DNA of 64,000 nt from positions 620,001 to 684,000 of the forward strand of contig NZ_CP195847.1 in assembly GCF_051513965.1 (NCBI RefSeq). Reading direction: 5' to 3'. Source of the DNA: Paramicrobacterium sp051513965 (GTDB lineage Bacteria; Actinomycetota; Actinomycetes; Actinomycetales; Microbacteriaceae). The position numbers were made by a program, and so were the translations under genes. The notes beneath the pieces were generated by a model, which searched no databases, was not told the origin of the DNA, and was given only the letters and a program-made list of their open reading frames with translations. How positions within the stretch are numbered: the stretch's first letter is position 1; the number at the start of each line of letters is the position of its first letter. Of this stretch, positions 1 to 8,619 are shown piece by piece.

Positions 1-192
1 ATGGTGTTCCCACTCGGCATGTACGCGGTCGCCGGCATCTACCTGGGCCGTGCCGACAACCTGCCGATCGTCGGCTGGATCGGCGGCCACTTTCTCTGGG
101 TGGCCCTCGCCGTGTGGGCGATCGTCTTCATCGCCATGATCGTGAATATCGTGCGCGCCTCGGTGCGCCCGCGAGAACCCGTCGGGGCCTGA
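1..192 (+). CDS. C-terminal end of a TDT/SLAC1-type transporter (partial)
   Basis: The frame is open from the first base and closes with TGA at 190-192, so only about the last 63 residues of an integral membrane protein are present. They hold two hydrophobic segments around a short polar turn and finish with a basic cytoplasmic tail. The opening motif FPLGMYAV followed by LGRA is reminiscent of the last helices of the tellurite-resistance/dicarboxylate transporter (TehA/SLAC1) family. Family assignment rests on this short stretch only, and the true start lies outside the window. Confidence 0.55.
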   Translation: MVFPLGMYAVAGIYLGRADNLPIVGWIGGHFLWVALAVWAIVFIAMIVNIVRASVRPREPVGA

Positions 193-238
193 GTAGAGCG
201 GCATGCCTGAGTGTGGTGTGCTGGCAGGTCCGAGTCTG

Positions 239-541
239 TCAGGATGCTCCGACGAACGCCTCGCGCGCGAGCCGGTAGTCCGGCGACGATGCCCGGCGCA
301 GGGGAGTGCCCTCGGCGTCATAGTGCTCGCGAGCTGAGTTCTCGTGGCACTGCGGCGGTTTGCCGGAGGCCTGAACCACCCGCCACCACGGAACATCGCT
401 CCCGTACCGGGACATGACCCATCCGACGCCGCGCGCTGAACGTGAGCCAAACGTCGCCGCGACTTGTCCGTAGCTCATGACGCGCCCCGCCGGTATCGAC
501 TCGACAACCTGCAGAACAGCCTCGACGAAGTCGTCGTTCAT
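239..541 (-). CDS. Alkyltransferase-like DNA repair protein (ATL, MGMT family)
   Basis: A 100-residue protein with the DNA-binding domain of O6-alkylguanine-DNA alkyltransferases: GRVMSYGQVA near residues 19-28 and the helix-turn-helix region RGVGWVMSR. At the place of the catalytic PCHRV it has PWWRVV (51-56), so the alkyl-accepting cysteine is replaced by tryptophan. Known ATL proteins bind O6-alkylguanine, flip it out and hand the lesion to nucleotide excision repair rather than reversing it. The start codon overlaps the stop of the upstream acetyltransferase by one base (TGATG), which suggests translational coupling. Confidence 0.85.
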   Translation of the reverse strand: MNDDFVEAVLQVVESIPAGRVMSYGQVAATFGSRSARGVGWVMSRYGSDVPWWRVVQASGKPPQCHENSAREHYDAEGTPLRRASSPDYRLAREAFVGAS

Positions 542-993
542 CAGAGCGTAAGTCGGCCGACGACCTCGCCGTACTCCGTCTCGTCGATGGGGTCGAAGCC
601 AACCGCGCGGAAGAACTTTTCAGGGCCGCCGTCACCGGGCTCGTACATGACGTTGATGTGACCGAAGCCGCGCTTGCGTGCCTCGGAGGCGAGCGCATCG
701 ACGGCGAACTTGCCGACACCCTGACGCTGAGCCTCGGCATCCACGTTCACGCGCCAGAGAATGCTCTTGAAGTAGTCGTCGGTCTCCTCTTGGTCGAAGT
801 TGCCCTGAATGAAGCCGACGACCTCATCGCCGTCGAGAACGACACGCTGCCAGGTGGTCGCGGGGTTCGTCACCGCTGCTGCCACGGAGTAAGACACAGG
901 CGCGACGAATTGCTCCTGCCCCGGCTTGAGAGACAGGGCGTTCACCGCCACGATCGTCGACGCCGACAGTTCTACTACGCGAAACTCAGCCAT
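541..993 (-). CDS. GNAT family N-acetyltransferase
   Basis: A 150-residue protein with the GCN5-related acetyltransferase fold: a beta strand DEVVGFIQG, then WRVNVDAEAQRQGVGKFAVDAL, which carries the acetyl-CoA pyrophosphate loop Q/R-x-x-G-x-G/A (QRQGVG), and a late strand GFGHINVMYEP. The substrate cannot be read from the sequence. It is the first gene of a two-gene unit with the alkyltransferase-like gene, which starts inside its stop codon. No strong Shine-Dalgarno sequence precedes the ATG at 993. Confidence 0.85.
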   Translation of the reverse strand: MAEFRVVELSASTIVAVNALSLKPGQEQFVAPVSYSVAAAVTNPATTWQRVVLDGDEVVGFIQGNFDQEETDDYFKSILWRVNVDAEAQRQGVGKFAVDALASEARKRGFGHINVMYEPGDGGPEKFFRAVGFDPIDETEYGEVVGRLTL

Positions 994-1065
994 GACTCAA
1001 GGCTAGCCGCACCCCGTGACAACCGGAAGAGCTGTGGATAACGTGACGTTCGCTGTCCGCGTTCG

Positions 1066-1491
1066 TCAGTTGCCCTTGCAGGCCTTGACGACGCCTTTCT
1101 CTGCCTTCTCGGCGTCCGTCAGTGCTTCGGAGAGGGCGGCGGAGTCCACGGAGTCGGGGTCGTCGACGGCGGCGTCCGCGGCGCTCGCGAATTGCTCGTC
1201 GAACGACTTCAACGCCTTCGTCATCTTGTCGACAGCGGGCTTCACATCGGGGTTCGAGACCTCGGAAACGGACTTCTCGAAGTCGGCGATCGCCGCGTTC
1301 AGGTCCTTCTTCGCCGTCGCGGGGTCATCGAGCAGCGAACCGCTCGAGCTCGTGATCGCGGAGACGAGCTCGATGTCGGCGTCGTGGAAGATGTCGCAGG
1401 CGTCGCTGACCGACTGGCCGCCCGCGCAACCGGTGAGAAGAGCGGCGGATGCGGCGAGCACGACGGCGGCGCCGAGAGCACGTGAGTTCAT
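1066..1491 (-). CDS. Putative secreted lipoprotein
   Basis: The ATG at 1491 was chosen because AGGGGA lies about 11 bases upstream and because it gives a clean signal peptide: a basic start, an alanine/leucine-rich core and the lipobox LLTGC. Upstream in-frame codons look like 5' untranslated sequence. The mature part, about 120 residues, is acidic and alanine-rich with predicted helical repeats and ends in VKACKGN. It has a second cysteine pair candidate in DACDIF. It should be lipid-anchored outside the membrane; no function is recognisable. Confidence 0.75.
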   Translation of the reverse strand: MNSRALGAAVVLAASAALLTGCAGGQSVSDACDIFHDADIELVSAITSSSGSLLDDPATAKKDLNAAIADFEKSVSEVSNPDVKPAVDKMTKALKSFDEQFASAADAAVDDPDSVDSAALSEALTDAEKAEKGVVKACKGN

Positions 1492-1607
1492 ATGAGTTGG
1501 TTCCCCTTGTGAGCGTCGCTCCCGACCGTAGCCGATCCGACCGCGAGATGCGTGAATAACGAACAGATAAACATCGGAAATCGGAGCGGGAAAAGGTTGC
1601 ACGAACA

Positions 1608-1630
1608 TTGTTAGTAGGGTTTACTAACAA
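1608..1630. promoter_or_regulatory. Palindromic operator of the ROK regulator
   Basis: A perfect inverted repeat with 9-base arms, TTGTTAGTA at 1608-1616 and TACTAACAA at 1622-1630, around a 5-base spacer. It ends two bases before the ATG at 1633. ROK/NagC-type repressors bind palindromes of this kind; its position suggests autoregulation of the whole downstream operon. No second copy was seen before the binding-protein gene. Confidence 0.75.
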
Positions 1631-1632
1631 AC

Positions 1633-2832
1633 ATGAGTCCGCAGGAGTACCAGACAAGCGAGCCGATGAGCTCACGCGTCGTGAGCGGCCGCGCGCTTCG
1701 CCCCAGTGCGAAGCTGCTGCCCGAGGCCACACGCGCGCACAATCGGTCTCTCGTGCTGCAGACTCTCTACCGCAGCGGTCCGCAGAGCCGCGCGGACATC
1801 GCCCGCACGACGGAGCTCACGCGCGTCACCGTGTCCGATCTCGTCGCAGACCTGATCGAGGAGCGCTACATCGTCGAGCGCGGCCCTCGCGAGGGTTCGC
1901 GACCGGGCAAGCGCGCTACTCTCATCGACCTCGACCGCGACGGCCACCAGATGATCGCGGTCGACCTCTCGGGAGAAGACGCCTTCCGTGCCGCGGTCGT
2001 GAGCCTCGGCGGTGACATCGTCGCGCGCTGCGAGATCGCGATCGAGGATGCTCGGGGGAGCGACGCTCTCGACAAAGCACTCGAGGTGATCGACGAGGCA
2101 CGAGGCCTCGCGACAGCGCCGCTTCTCGGCGTCGGCGTCGGGTCTCCCGGTATCGTCGACGACGCGGGCGTCATCCGCGTGGCCGTCAGCCTCGGATGGG
2201 AAGACGTCAATCTTCGCGCGCGCATCACTGCGCGCACCGGTCTCCCGGCCAGCGTCGCGAACGACGTGAACGCGGCCGTGCTCGCGGAGCACAGCTTCGG
2301 CGAGACCGACAGCGACGACATCATGCTGCTGCGCATCGGTCACGGTGTCGGCGCCGGTGTCATCGTCGGCGGAGCGACGTTCCGCGGCGGCCGCTTCTGG
2401 GACGGCGAGATCGGCCACGTCACCGTCGGCACCGAGCAGGGTCCGCTCTGCCGCTGCGGACGCACCTCCTGCCTCGAGGCATGGGTCGGCGTCCCGCACC
2501 TTACTGCGGGGCTCGCCGACATCGAGGCATCCGACGACAGCGATGACGCGAAAGCGGCCGCGCGCACGAACCTGCTTCGCACCGCGGGGGAGCACCTGGG
2601 CATCGCCCTCGCTCCCATCGTGCGCACTCTCGACCTGACGGACGTCGTTCTGTCGGGTCCCACAGAACTTCTGGGCGGCGACTTCATGACGTCCGCTCAT
2701 GAAACCCTCCTGGCGCGGACGATGACCGGCAACCCCGGTGATCTTTCGCTCAGGATGACCACGCTCGGCCAGGACAACGTCCTGTTCGGGGCCGTGGTCC
2801 TCGTCCTCACCGGACAACTGGGGGTCTCCTAG
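1633..2832 (+). CDS. ROK family transcriptional repressor (NagC/XylR type)
   Basis: A 399-residue protein with an N-terminal winged helix-turn-helix (about residues 36-90: NRSLVLQTLYRSGPQSRADI then TRVTVSDLVADL) and a C-terminal ROK sugar-sensing domain. The ROK part shows GVGVGSPGIV, the GEIGH turn and the zinc-binding C-x-C-G-x-x-x-C-L-E cluster (CRCGRTSCLEAW). Such proteins release DNA when an amino sugar or its phosphate binds. It heads the operon of uptake and catabolic genes, directly after the palindrome at 1608-1630. The ATG at 1633 has no ribosome site; a leaderless message or a start at ATG 1666 are both possible. Confidence 0.9.
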   Translation: MSPQEYQTSEPMSSRVVSGRALRPSAKLLPEATRAHNRSLVLQTLYRSGPQSRADIARTTELTRVTVSDLVADLIEERYIVERGPREGSRPGKRATLIDLDRDGHQMIAVDLSGEDAFRAAVVSLGGDIVARCEIAIEDARGSDALDKALEVIDEARGLATAPLLGVGVGSPGIVDDAGVIRVAVSLGWEDVNLRARITARTGLPASVANDVNAAVLAEHSFGETDSDDIMLLRIGHGVGAGVIVGGATFRGGRFWDGEIGHVTVGTEQGPLCRCGRTSCLEAWVGVPHLTAGLADIEASDDSDDAKAAARTNLLRTAGEHLGIALAPIVRTLDLTDVVLSGPTELLGGDFMTSAHETLLARTMTGNPGDLSLRMTTLGQDNVLFGAVVLVLTGQLGVS

Positions 2833-2909
2833 GGGCCCCTTGCACCACACCACACCACAACGACGTGGCGGCACCCGTGCTCGCCCGCATTCCTGAGAAA
2901 GGACCTCTG

Positions 2910-4169
2910 ATGAGGAAAACCGGCATTGTGGCCCTTGGGGCCATCGCAGCGCTGGCACTCGCCGGATGCTCCGGAAGCGCCGACGGCGCGTCTGGAAGCG
3001 ACTCCGCCGAGATTCGCGTCTGGCTCGTCGGCACCGACACCCCAGACGAAGCACGCGACTACCTGAAGACGACCTTCGAAGAGGAGAACCCCGGTTCGAC
3101 TCTCGTGATCGAAGAGCAGCAGTGGAACGGTCTTGTCGACAAGTACACGACCGCACTCTCCGGATCCGACGCCCCTGACGTCGTCGAGATCGGAAACACG
3201 CAGGCAGCTGCCTTCACCTCGGCCGGTGCATTCACCGACCTCACCGACAAGTACGAAGAGCTCGGCGGCGACAACCTGCTGAAGGGCTTCGTCGAGGCCG
3301 GAACCTACGAAGACAAGATCTACGCGTACCCGTACTACTCGGGTGCTCGCGTCGTGTTCTACACGCCGCAGATCTTCGACGGCGCGGTTCCCACCACGCT
3401 CGACGAGTACGTCGAAGCGGGCATCACGATGAAGGAGAACGGCGTCGCCTCCGGCATCTACGCACCGGGTAAGGACTGGTACAACGTCCTCCCGTTCGTG
3501 TGGGAGAACGGCGGCTACGTCGCTGAGCAGCAGGACGACGGAAGCTGGAAGGCCGGCTTCTCGAGCGAGGGCGGCATCGCCGGCCTCGAGCAGATGCAGT
3601 CCATCTACGAGAGCGCTACGTCCGCTCCGAAGGACGGCGACGAGACGAACGCCCAGGTTCCCTTCTGTGAGGGCAACGTCGGCTTCCTCTCCGCACCGAG
3701 CTGGTTCCAGTGGTCGCTGAAGGCTGAGGCTGACGCAGACACCCCCGGCTGCCCCGACACCTACGGCAAGGACGTGACCGCATTCGCGCTCCCCGGTAAG
3801 GATGGCGGCGCTGCCGCGGCCTTCGCCGGTGGCTCGAACATCGCGATCCCGGCGAAGTCGAAGAACCAGGAGCTCGCGTACAAGGCGCTGCAGATCATGC
3901 TCTCGCCTGAGTACCAGGAGCTTCTCGCTGCCAAGGGTCTCATCCCCGCTACCAGCGAGGCGAACGGTGCCCTTCCGGAGGACGCAGTGACCGCTGCTGC
4001 CGCCGCTGCCGCTGAGGCATCCCGCCTGACGCCCGCTGCTCCGAAGTGGGCTGACGTCGAGGCCTCTGAGGTCATCAAGGACTCCCTCGTCAAGATCGCT
4101 CAGGGTGGCGACGTGACGAAGATCGCGAAGTCTCTGGACAAGCAGATCGAGGAGATCCTCAACAGCTGA
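2910..4169 (+). CDS. ABC transporter sugar-binding lipoprotein
   Basis: A 419-residue extracellular solute-binding protein of family 1. ATG 2910 is preceded by GAGAAAGGAC and begins a lipoprotein signal peptide with lipobox LALAGC. The mature protein has the typical pattern of carbohydrate-binding proteins: a start strand EIRVWLVG, SGSDAPDVVEIGN, a PYYSGARVVFY hinge region, and a late GGSNIAIPAKSKNQELAYKAL segment. It follows the ROK regulator by about 75 bases and is followed by two permeases. The neighbouring GH3 glucosaminidase, sugar kinase and NagB suggest a ligand containing N-acetylglucosamine; this is inference. Confidence 0.92.
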   Translation: MRKTGIVALGAIAALALAGCSGSADGASGSDSAEIRVWLVGTDTPDEARDYLKTTFEEENPGSTLVIEEQQWNGLVDKYTTALSGSDAPDVVEIGNTQAAAFTSAGAFTDLTDKYEELGGDNLLKGFVEAGTYEDKIYAYPYYSGARVVFYTPQIFDGAVPTTLDEYVEAGITMKENGVASGIYAPGKDWYNVLPFVWENGGYVAEQQDDGSWKAGFSSEGGIAGLEQMQSIYESATSAPKDGDETNAQVPFCEGNVGFLSAPSWFQWSLKAEADADTPGCPDTYGKDVTAFALPGKDGGAAAAFAGGSNIAIPAKSKNQELAYKALQIMLSPEYQELLAAKGLIPATSEANGALPEDAVTAAAAAAAEASRLTPAAPKWADVEASEVIKDSLVKIAQGGDVTKIAKSLDKQIEEILNS

Positions 4170-4198
4170 CCCGCTGTTTCCCCCACCTGGCGGGTCTT

Positions 4199-4233
4199 GA
4201 TGGGCGGCGAGTCGGTTCGTCTCGCCGCCCATC
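4199..4233 (+). promoter_or_regulatory. Intercistronic hairpin between binding protein and permease
   Basis: A 13-bp perfect stem (4199-4211 with 4221-4233) closes a 9-base loop. There is no T-run after it. In ABC sugar operons such hairpins protect the abundant binding-protein message or attenuate read-through into the permease genes; that role is inferred. Confidence 0.6.
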
Positions 4234-4332
4234 CACCCCGCCTCACGGTCCCTCCCGTGATGTGACCCCTCAAGCCCTTTCCCTCACCCGATTCCCTCAT
4301 CCCTCACGCCCACCGCATCAGAAGGAGCAAGC

Positions 4333-5286
4333 ATGACCCATACGGTCAGCTCACCCCGAGCGGATACGCTGCTGCGGCGCCACAAGAAACCGCGTCGCAA
4401 GCCTCTCCTCCGTTTAACGCCGTGGCTCATGTTGGCTCCGGCCACAGCCGTCCTGCTCGTCATGACCGGCTATCCGCTCATCCGGATGGCGATCAACTCG
4501 TTCCAGGAGTACGGCAAGGCACAGATCTTCGGCGCCCCACCCGAGTGGGTCGGGCTCAAGAACTACACCGACACGCTCACCGATCCCACATTCTGGGCGG
4601 TCGCCGGTCGAAGCTTCGCCCTCATGGCCGTCCTCGTCATCGCGACGATGGGACTCGGCATCCTCATCGCCCTCCTCATGAACAAGGTGGGTACGTTCTT
4701 CCGACTCCTCATCTCCATCGGCCTTCTGCTTGCCTGGGCGATGCCTCCGGTCTCATCGGTCATCGTCTGGGGCTGGATCGTCGACACCAAGTACGGTCTG
4801 CTCAACTGGACCCTCAACACGATCACCGGAACCGACAACTGGTCCGGCCATTCCTGGCTGATCGACCCGCTGTCGTTCTTCGCGGTGCTCGTCGTCATCA
4901 TCACCTGGATGTCGGTGCCGTTCGTGGCCTTCACGGTCTACGCGGGCCTCACCCAGGTGCCCGAGGAGGTTCTCGAGGCTGCGCAGCTCGACGGAGCGGG
5001 CGGCATCAAGCGCTTCTTCCTCGTTGTGCTTCCGTACCTCAAGAGCATCCTGCTCGTGACCGCTGTGCTGCAGATGATCTGGGACCTCCGCGTGTTCACG
5101 CAGGTCTACACGCTGCAGGGACTCGGCGGTATCTCCAGTCAGACCGACGTGTTCGGTACGTACATCTTCCACCTGGGTTCGAGCAACCTCGGCGGTGCCG
5201 GTGCGGTGTCGTTCATCATGGTCGCGATGATGCTCGCGATCTCCATCTACTACGTGCGCAAGACAGTTAAGGACGAAGAGATATGA
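4333..5286 (+). CDS. ABC sugar transporter permease (MalF/UgpA-like)
   Basis: A 317-residue inner-membrane protein with six predicted transmembrane segments and a basic N-terminal tail. The permease loop that docks with the ATPase, of the form EAA-x(3)-G, is seen as EAAQLDGAGGIKRFFLVVLPYL near residues 215-237. The start has GAAGGAG five bases upstream. It overlaps the next permease gene by four bases (ATGA). No ATPase gene is in the operon; systems of this family often use a shared MsiK-type ATPase encoded elsewhere, which would explain the absence. Confidence 0.92.
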   Translation: MTHTVSSPRADTLLRRHKKPRRKPLLRLTPWLMLAPATAVLLVMTGYPLIRMAINSFQEYGKAQIFGAPPEWVGLKNYTDTLTDPTFWAVAGRSFALMAVLVIATMGLGILIALLMNKVGTFFRLLISIGLLLAWAMPPVSSVIVWGWIVDTKYGLLNWTLNTITGTDNWSGHSWLIDPLSFFAVLVVIITWMSVPFVAFTVYAGLTQVPEEVLEAAQLDGAGGIKRFFLVVLPYLKSILLVTAVLQMIWDLRVFTQVYTLQGLGGISSQTDVFGTYIFHLGSSNLGGAGAVSFIMVAMMLAISIYYVRKTVKDEEI

Positions 5287-6230
5287 GTCTCGCAACGCGC
5301 GTCGGGCCGAGCCGCACAGCGACGGCGCCCTCGGAGCCGACGACTCCCATCGAGAAGCGTCGCCTGAGCCCTGCTGCCGCCCTGCGGAACGCATCGTCGA
5401 AGACGCTCTGGGGCGTCATGTCGGTCATCGTCTTCATATGCTCGGTGTTCCCCGTCTACTGGATGCTGAACACCTCGTTCAAGCCGAACGCCGACGTCAT
5501 CAGCCCGACCCCGCAGTGGTGGCCGGAGAACTTCACGTGGCGCAACTACATGACGGTGCTGTTTGAGCCCGCCCGGCCCGACCGCGCAAATTTCCCATCG
5601 TCGTTCGTCATGTCGCTCGCGGTCACCGGACTCACGCTGCTGATCTGTCTGCTGTTCGCCTTCATCGGAGCGGTCGCGGTCTCGCGATTCAAGTTCCGCG
5701 GTCGCCGCCAGTACATCATCGCGCTGCTGATCATTCAGATGATCCCCGGTGAGGCGCTCATGTTCACCATCTTCGGCATGATCGACTCCTGGCGCCTGCT
5801 GAATACGGTCATCGGTCTGACGATCGTGTATCTAGCCGGTGTGCTGCCGTTCACGATCTGGATGCTGCGCGGCTTCGTCGCCGGTGTTCCCGCCGACCTC
5901 GAAGAAGCGGCCATGATCGACGGCTGCACCCGCACCCAGGCATTCTGGAAGGTCACCTTCCCGCTGCTCGCCCCCGGCCTCATCGCCACCGGTGTGTTCG
6001 CGTTCATCCAGGCGTGGAATGAGTTCCTCATGGCGCTCATCATCATGCAGAGCCCGGGCTCCTACACGCTGCCCATCTGGCTCCGCGCGTTCCAGCAGGC
6101 CACTCAGTCCACGAACTGGGCGGCTATTATGGCCGGATCGACGCTCCTCGCGCTGCCCGTCGTCATCTTCTTCCTGTTCGTGCAGGGACGAATGACCGGC
6201 GGACTGGTCAGCGGCGCAGTGAAAGGATGA
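5283..6230 (+). CDS. ABC sugar transporter permease (MalG/UgpE-like)
   Basis: A 315-residue membrane protein paired with the preceding permease. It has an N-terminal cytoplasmic extension of about 40 residues, six membrane segments and the ATPase-docking motif EEAAMIDGCTRTQAFWKVTFPLL. The GAxxxD-equivalent stretch AWNEFLMALI is typical of MalG-type subunits. It is translationally coupled at both ends by ATGA overlaps, so the two permeases and the glycosidase should be made in step. Confidence 0.92.
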   Translation: MSLATRVGPSRTATAPSEPTTPIEKRRLSPAAALRNASSKTLWGVMSVIVFICSVFPVYWMLNTSFKPNADVISPTPQWWPENFTWRNYMTVLFEPARPDRANFPSSFVMSLAVTGLTLLICLLFAFIGAVAVSRFKFRGRRQYIIALLIIQMIPGEALMFTIFGMIDSWRLLNTVIGLTIVYLAGVLPFTIWMLRGFVAGVPADLEEAAMIDGCTRTQAFWKVTFPLLAPGLIATGVFAFIQAWNEFLMALIIMQSPGSYTLPIWLRAFQQATQSTNWAAIMAGSTLLALPVVIFFLFVQGRMTGGLVSGAVKG

Positions 6231-7714
6231 CCCGGGTGCCCCCCTGCCAGATATCAGCAACTCTTCTTCCAGGATTCGAAGGCACCGAACTACCCGACTG
6301 GCTCGCAGCACGTCTGCGTGCTGGCCTGGGTGGGGTGTGCGTGTTCGGGCCCAACATCACGGATGCCGCGCAGCTGCGTCGCCTCACCGACCAGATCCGC
6401 GAAGCCAACCCTCAGGCGATCATCGCGATCGACGAGGAGGGCGGAGACGTCACCCGTCTGCACTACGCCACCGGGTCGCCGTTTCCGGGCAACGCGGTGC
6501 TCGGGCGCCTCGACGACACCGAGGTGACCGCGCGTGTGGCGGCATCCGTGGCCACTGACCTGAGGTCGGTCGGCTGCAACCTGGACTTCGCGCCCACGAT
6601 CGACGTGAACTCGAACCCGTTGAACCCTGTGATCGGAGTGCGGAGCTTCGGCGCTGGCGAAGAGCTCGTCGCGCGCCATGGCACCGCGTGGATCACTGGG
6701 CTGCAGAGCACTGGAATGGCTGCCTGCGCCAAGCACTTCCCGGGGCACGGAGACGTCGACACCGACTCGCACCTCGCGCTTCCGGTGCTGGACGTCGACC
6801 GCGAGACCCTGCGCAAGCGGGAACTCGTTCCGTTCGAGGCCGCGGTGAAGGCGGGCGTGCGGGCGGTCATGACGAGCCACATCCTGCTGCCGCAGATCGA
6901 TCCGGAACACCCCGCGACGATGTCGCGCATCGTGCTGCAGGAGCTCCTTCGCGAGGAGCTCGGCTTCGACGGGCTCATCGTGAGCGATGCGCTCGACATG
7001 GCCGGGGCCAGCGGCGAGCTGGGCATTCCGGAAGCCGCCGTTCGAGCTCTCGCGGCCGGTGTCGACCTGCTGTGCATCGGCACGCGCAACACCGACGAGC
7101 AGCTCGCCGAGATCGAGCTTGCCATCGCGTCCGCCGTGGTCGAGGGTCGTCTCGACGCGGACCGCATCGTGGACGCAGCGAAGCGCGTCGCCGCCGTGGC
7201 CGAGACCCTCACCGTCGACGAGCCGAAGGACATCACGACGGAGGTCTCCGAGGAAGCAATCGCTGAGACGACGCGCGCCTTCGACATCCGTGTGGACGAC
7301 GCCACTCTCGATGCGGCCCGCGCTCCCGCGGCCATCGTGAGCCTCGACGCGGTCGCGAACATCGCGGTCGGGGTCGCCCCCTGGGGGCCGTTCACCGTCG
7401 CAGATCCGTGGCCCGGGGTGCCGATCGTGGGCGTCGACGTCGGCAGCCAGGGCGACGAGAGCGTCGAGGATGCCGTCGCGCGCATCGCTGCGGCCGCAGG
7501 CGATGGTCTTCTGATCGTCGTCGGCAAGGGCAACCACCGCCACGCGCGGTCCACACAGCTGGTTGACGCTCTGCGGGCCGCTGGTCGCGCGGTTCTCACG
7601 GTCGACATGGGGTGGCCCGATGACGCGCGTGCGTACGCCGACATCGCAACGTTCGGCGCATCACGGCTCGTAGGAGTCGCTCTGCTCGAGCTGCTGGGCG
7701 GCGAGGCTTCGTGA
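6227..7714 (+). CDS. nagZ: GH3 beta-N-acetylglucosaminidase (NagZ-like)
   Basis: A 495-residue glycoside hydrolase of family 3. The NagZ signature KHFPGHGDVDTDSH is at residues 169-182 and supplies the catalytic Asp-His acid/base dyad; the nucleophile is D254 in IVSDALDM. No signal peptide is seen, so it should act in the cytoplasm on imported GlcNAc-containing oligosaccharides or muropeptides. After the barrel (about 340 residues) there is a second domain, as in two-domain Gram-positive enzymes. It overlaps both neighbours (ATGA at 6227, GTGA at 7711). Family members can act by hydrolysis or phosphorolysis; the sequence does not settle this. Confidence 0.88.
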   Translation: MTRVPPCQISATLLPGFEGTELPDWLAARLRAGLGGVCVFGPNITDAAQLRRLTDQIREANPQAIIAIDEEGGDVTRLHYATGSPFPGNAVLGRLDDTEVTARVAASVATDLRSVGCNLDFAPTIDVNSNPLNPVIGVRSFGAGEELVARHGTAWITGLQSTGMAACAKHFPGHGDVDTDSHLALPVLDVDRETLRKRELVPFEAAVKAGVRAVMTSHILLPQIDPEHPATMSRIVLQELLREELGFDGLIVSDALDMAGASGELGIPEAAVRALAAGVDLLCIGTRNTDEQLAEIELAIASAVVEGRLDADRIVDAAKRVAAVAETLTVDEPKDITTEVSEEAIAETTRAFDIRVDDATLDAARAPAAIVSLDAVANIAVGVAPWGPFTVADPWPGVPIVGVDVGSQGDESVEDAVARIAAAAGDGLLIVVGKGNHRHARSTQLVDALRAAGRAVLTVDMGWPDDARAYADIATFGASRLVGVALLELLGGEAS

Positions 7715-8619
7715 TCGTCGGAGTCGATGTCGGCGGCACGACCACTGCCGGGGTGGCGCTCGACGCCGACGGAAACCAGCTGGCTCGCGCGCGTAAGGTC
7801 ACCGTTCCTGGAACAGAGGCCGTCGTCGGGGCGATCCAGGCGGTCGTCGCCGAGCTCGCGGCATCCGTCCCTGAGCACCGAGCCGAGATCGAGAGCATCG
7901 GCATCGGCATCCCAGGTCGGGTGGACGCTGGGCACGTGACGCACGCCGTCAACATCGACGTCGTCGACCTCGACCTGGCCGGGGTGCTCGAAGAACGCCT
8001 CGGCGCACCTGTCACGGTCGAGAACGATGTGAAGGCCGCCGCGCTCGGCGCCGCACGTGAGATCGGCGCCGAAAATTCGCTCGCGTACCTCAACCTCGGC
8101 ACGGGCGTCGCCGCTGGAATCGTGGTGGACGGTCAGATCTGCAACGGAGCCACAGGCGCCGCGGGTGAGATCGGACACCTCAGCATCCGACCCGACGGTC
8201 GTGAGTGCCTGTGCGGACAGCGCGGCTGCATCGAAACCCTCGCGGGCGGAGGAAGCATCGCCGCGCGCTGGGGGAGGGCAGAGGCGTTTCCTGTTCGCGC
8301 GATGTTCGACGCGGCTGATGCCGGCGACCCGGAAGCCGTCGCGATTCGCGACGACCTCGCACTCGGCGTCTCGAGCGCCGTGCGGGCTCTCGCCCTGACC
8401 GTCGACGTCGACGCTGTCGTGCTCGGCGGCGGCATCAGCGCCCTCGGTGAGCGATTGCTCGTGCTCGTTCAAGACCGGATACGCTCAGAAGCGAGCAGAT
8501 CGCGGTTCCTCGCGTCGCTCAACTTGGATTCCCGAATCAGCATCGTCCCGCACCAGGCGTCCGTCGCCGCGCTCGGCGCCGCCCTGGTCGGACTACAGAA
8601 GGAAAAGGTCTATGGCTGA
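7711..8619 (+). CDS. ROK family sugar kinase, probable N-acetylglucosamine kinase
   Basis: A 302-residue protein without a DNA-binding domain, starting at a GTG that overlaps the glycosidase stop. It begins with the phosphate loop VDVGGTTT and carries the ROK zinc site H156, C166, C168 and C173 (GEIGH, then CLCGQRGCIE). It should phosphorylate the sugar released by the GH3 enzyme. Because the next gene is a glucosamine-6-phosphate deaminase, GlcNAc or glucosamine is the likely substrate. No separate nagA deacetylase gene is present in this operon. Confidence 0.87.
   Translation: MIVGVDVGGTTTAGVALDADGNQLARARKVTVPGTEAVVGAIQAVVAELAASVPEHRAEIESIGIGIPGRVDAGHVTHAVNIDVVDLDLAGVLEERLGAPVTVENDVKAAALGAAREIGAENSLAYLNLGTGVAAGIVVDGQICNGATGAAGEIGHLSIRPDGRECLCGQRGCIETLAGGGSIAARWGRAEAFPVRAMFDAADAGDPEAVAIRDDLALGVSSAVRALALTVDVDAVVLGGGISALGERLLVLVQDRIRSEASRSRFLASLNLDSRISIVPHQASVAALGAALVGLQKEKVYG

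Noticed and set aside
2829..4232. Minus-strand 467-codon frame opposite the sugar-binding protein
   Set aside because: No family features or ribosome site; an antisense shadow of the lipoprotein gene.
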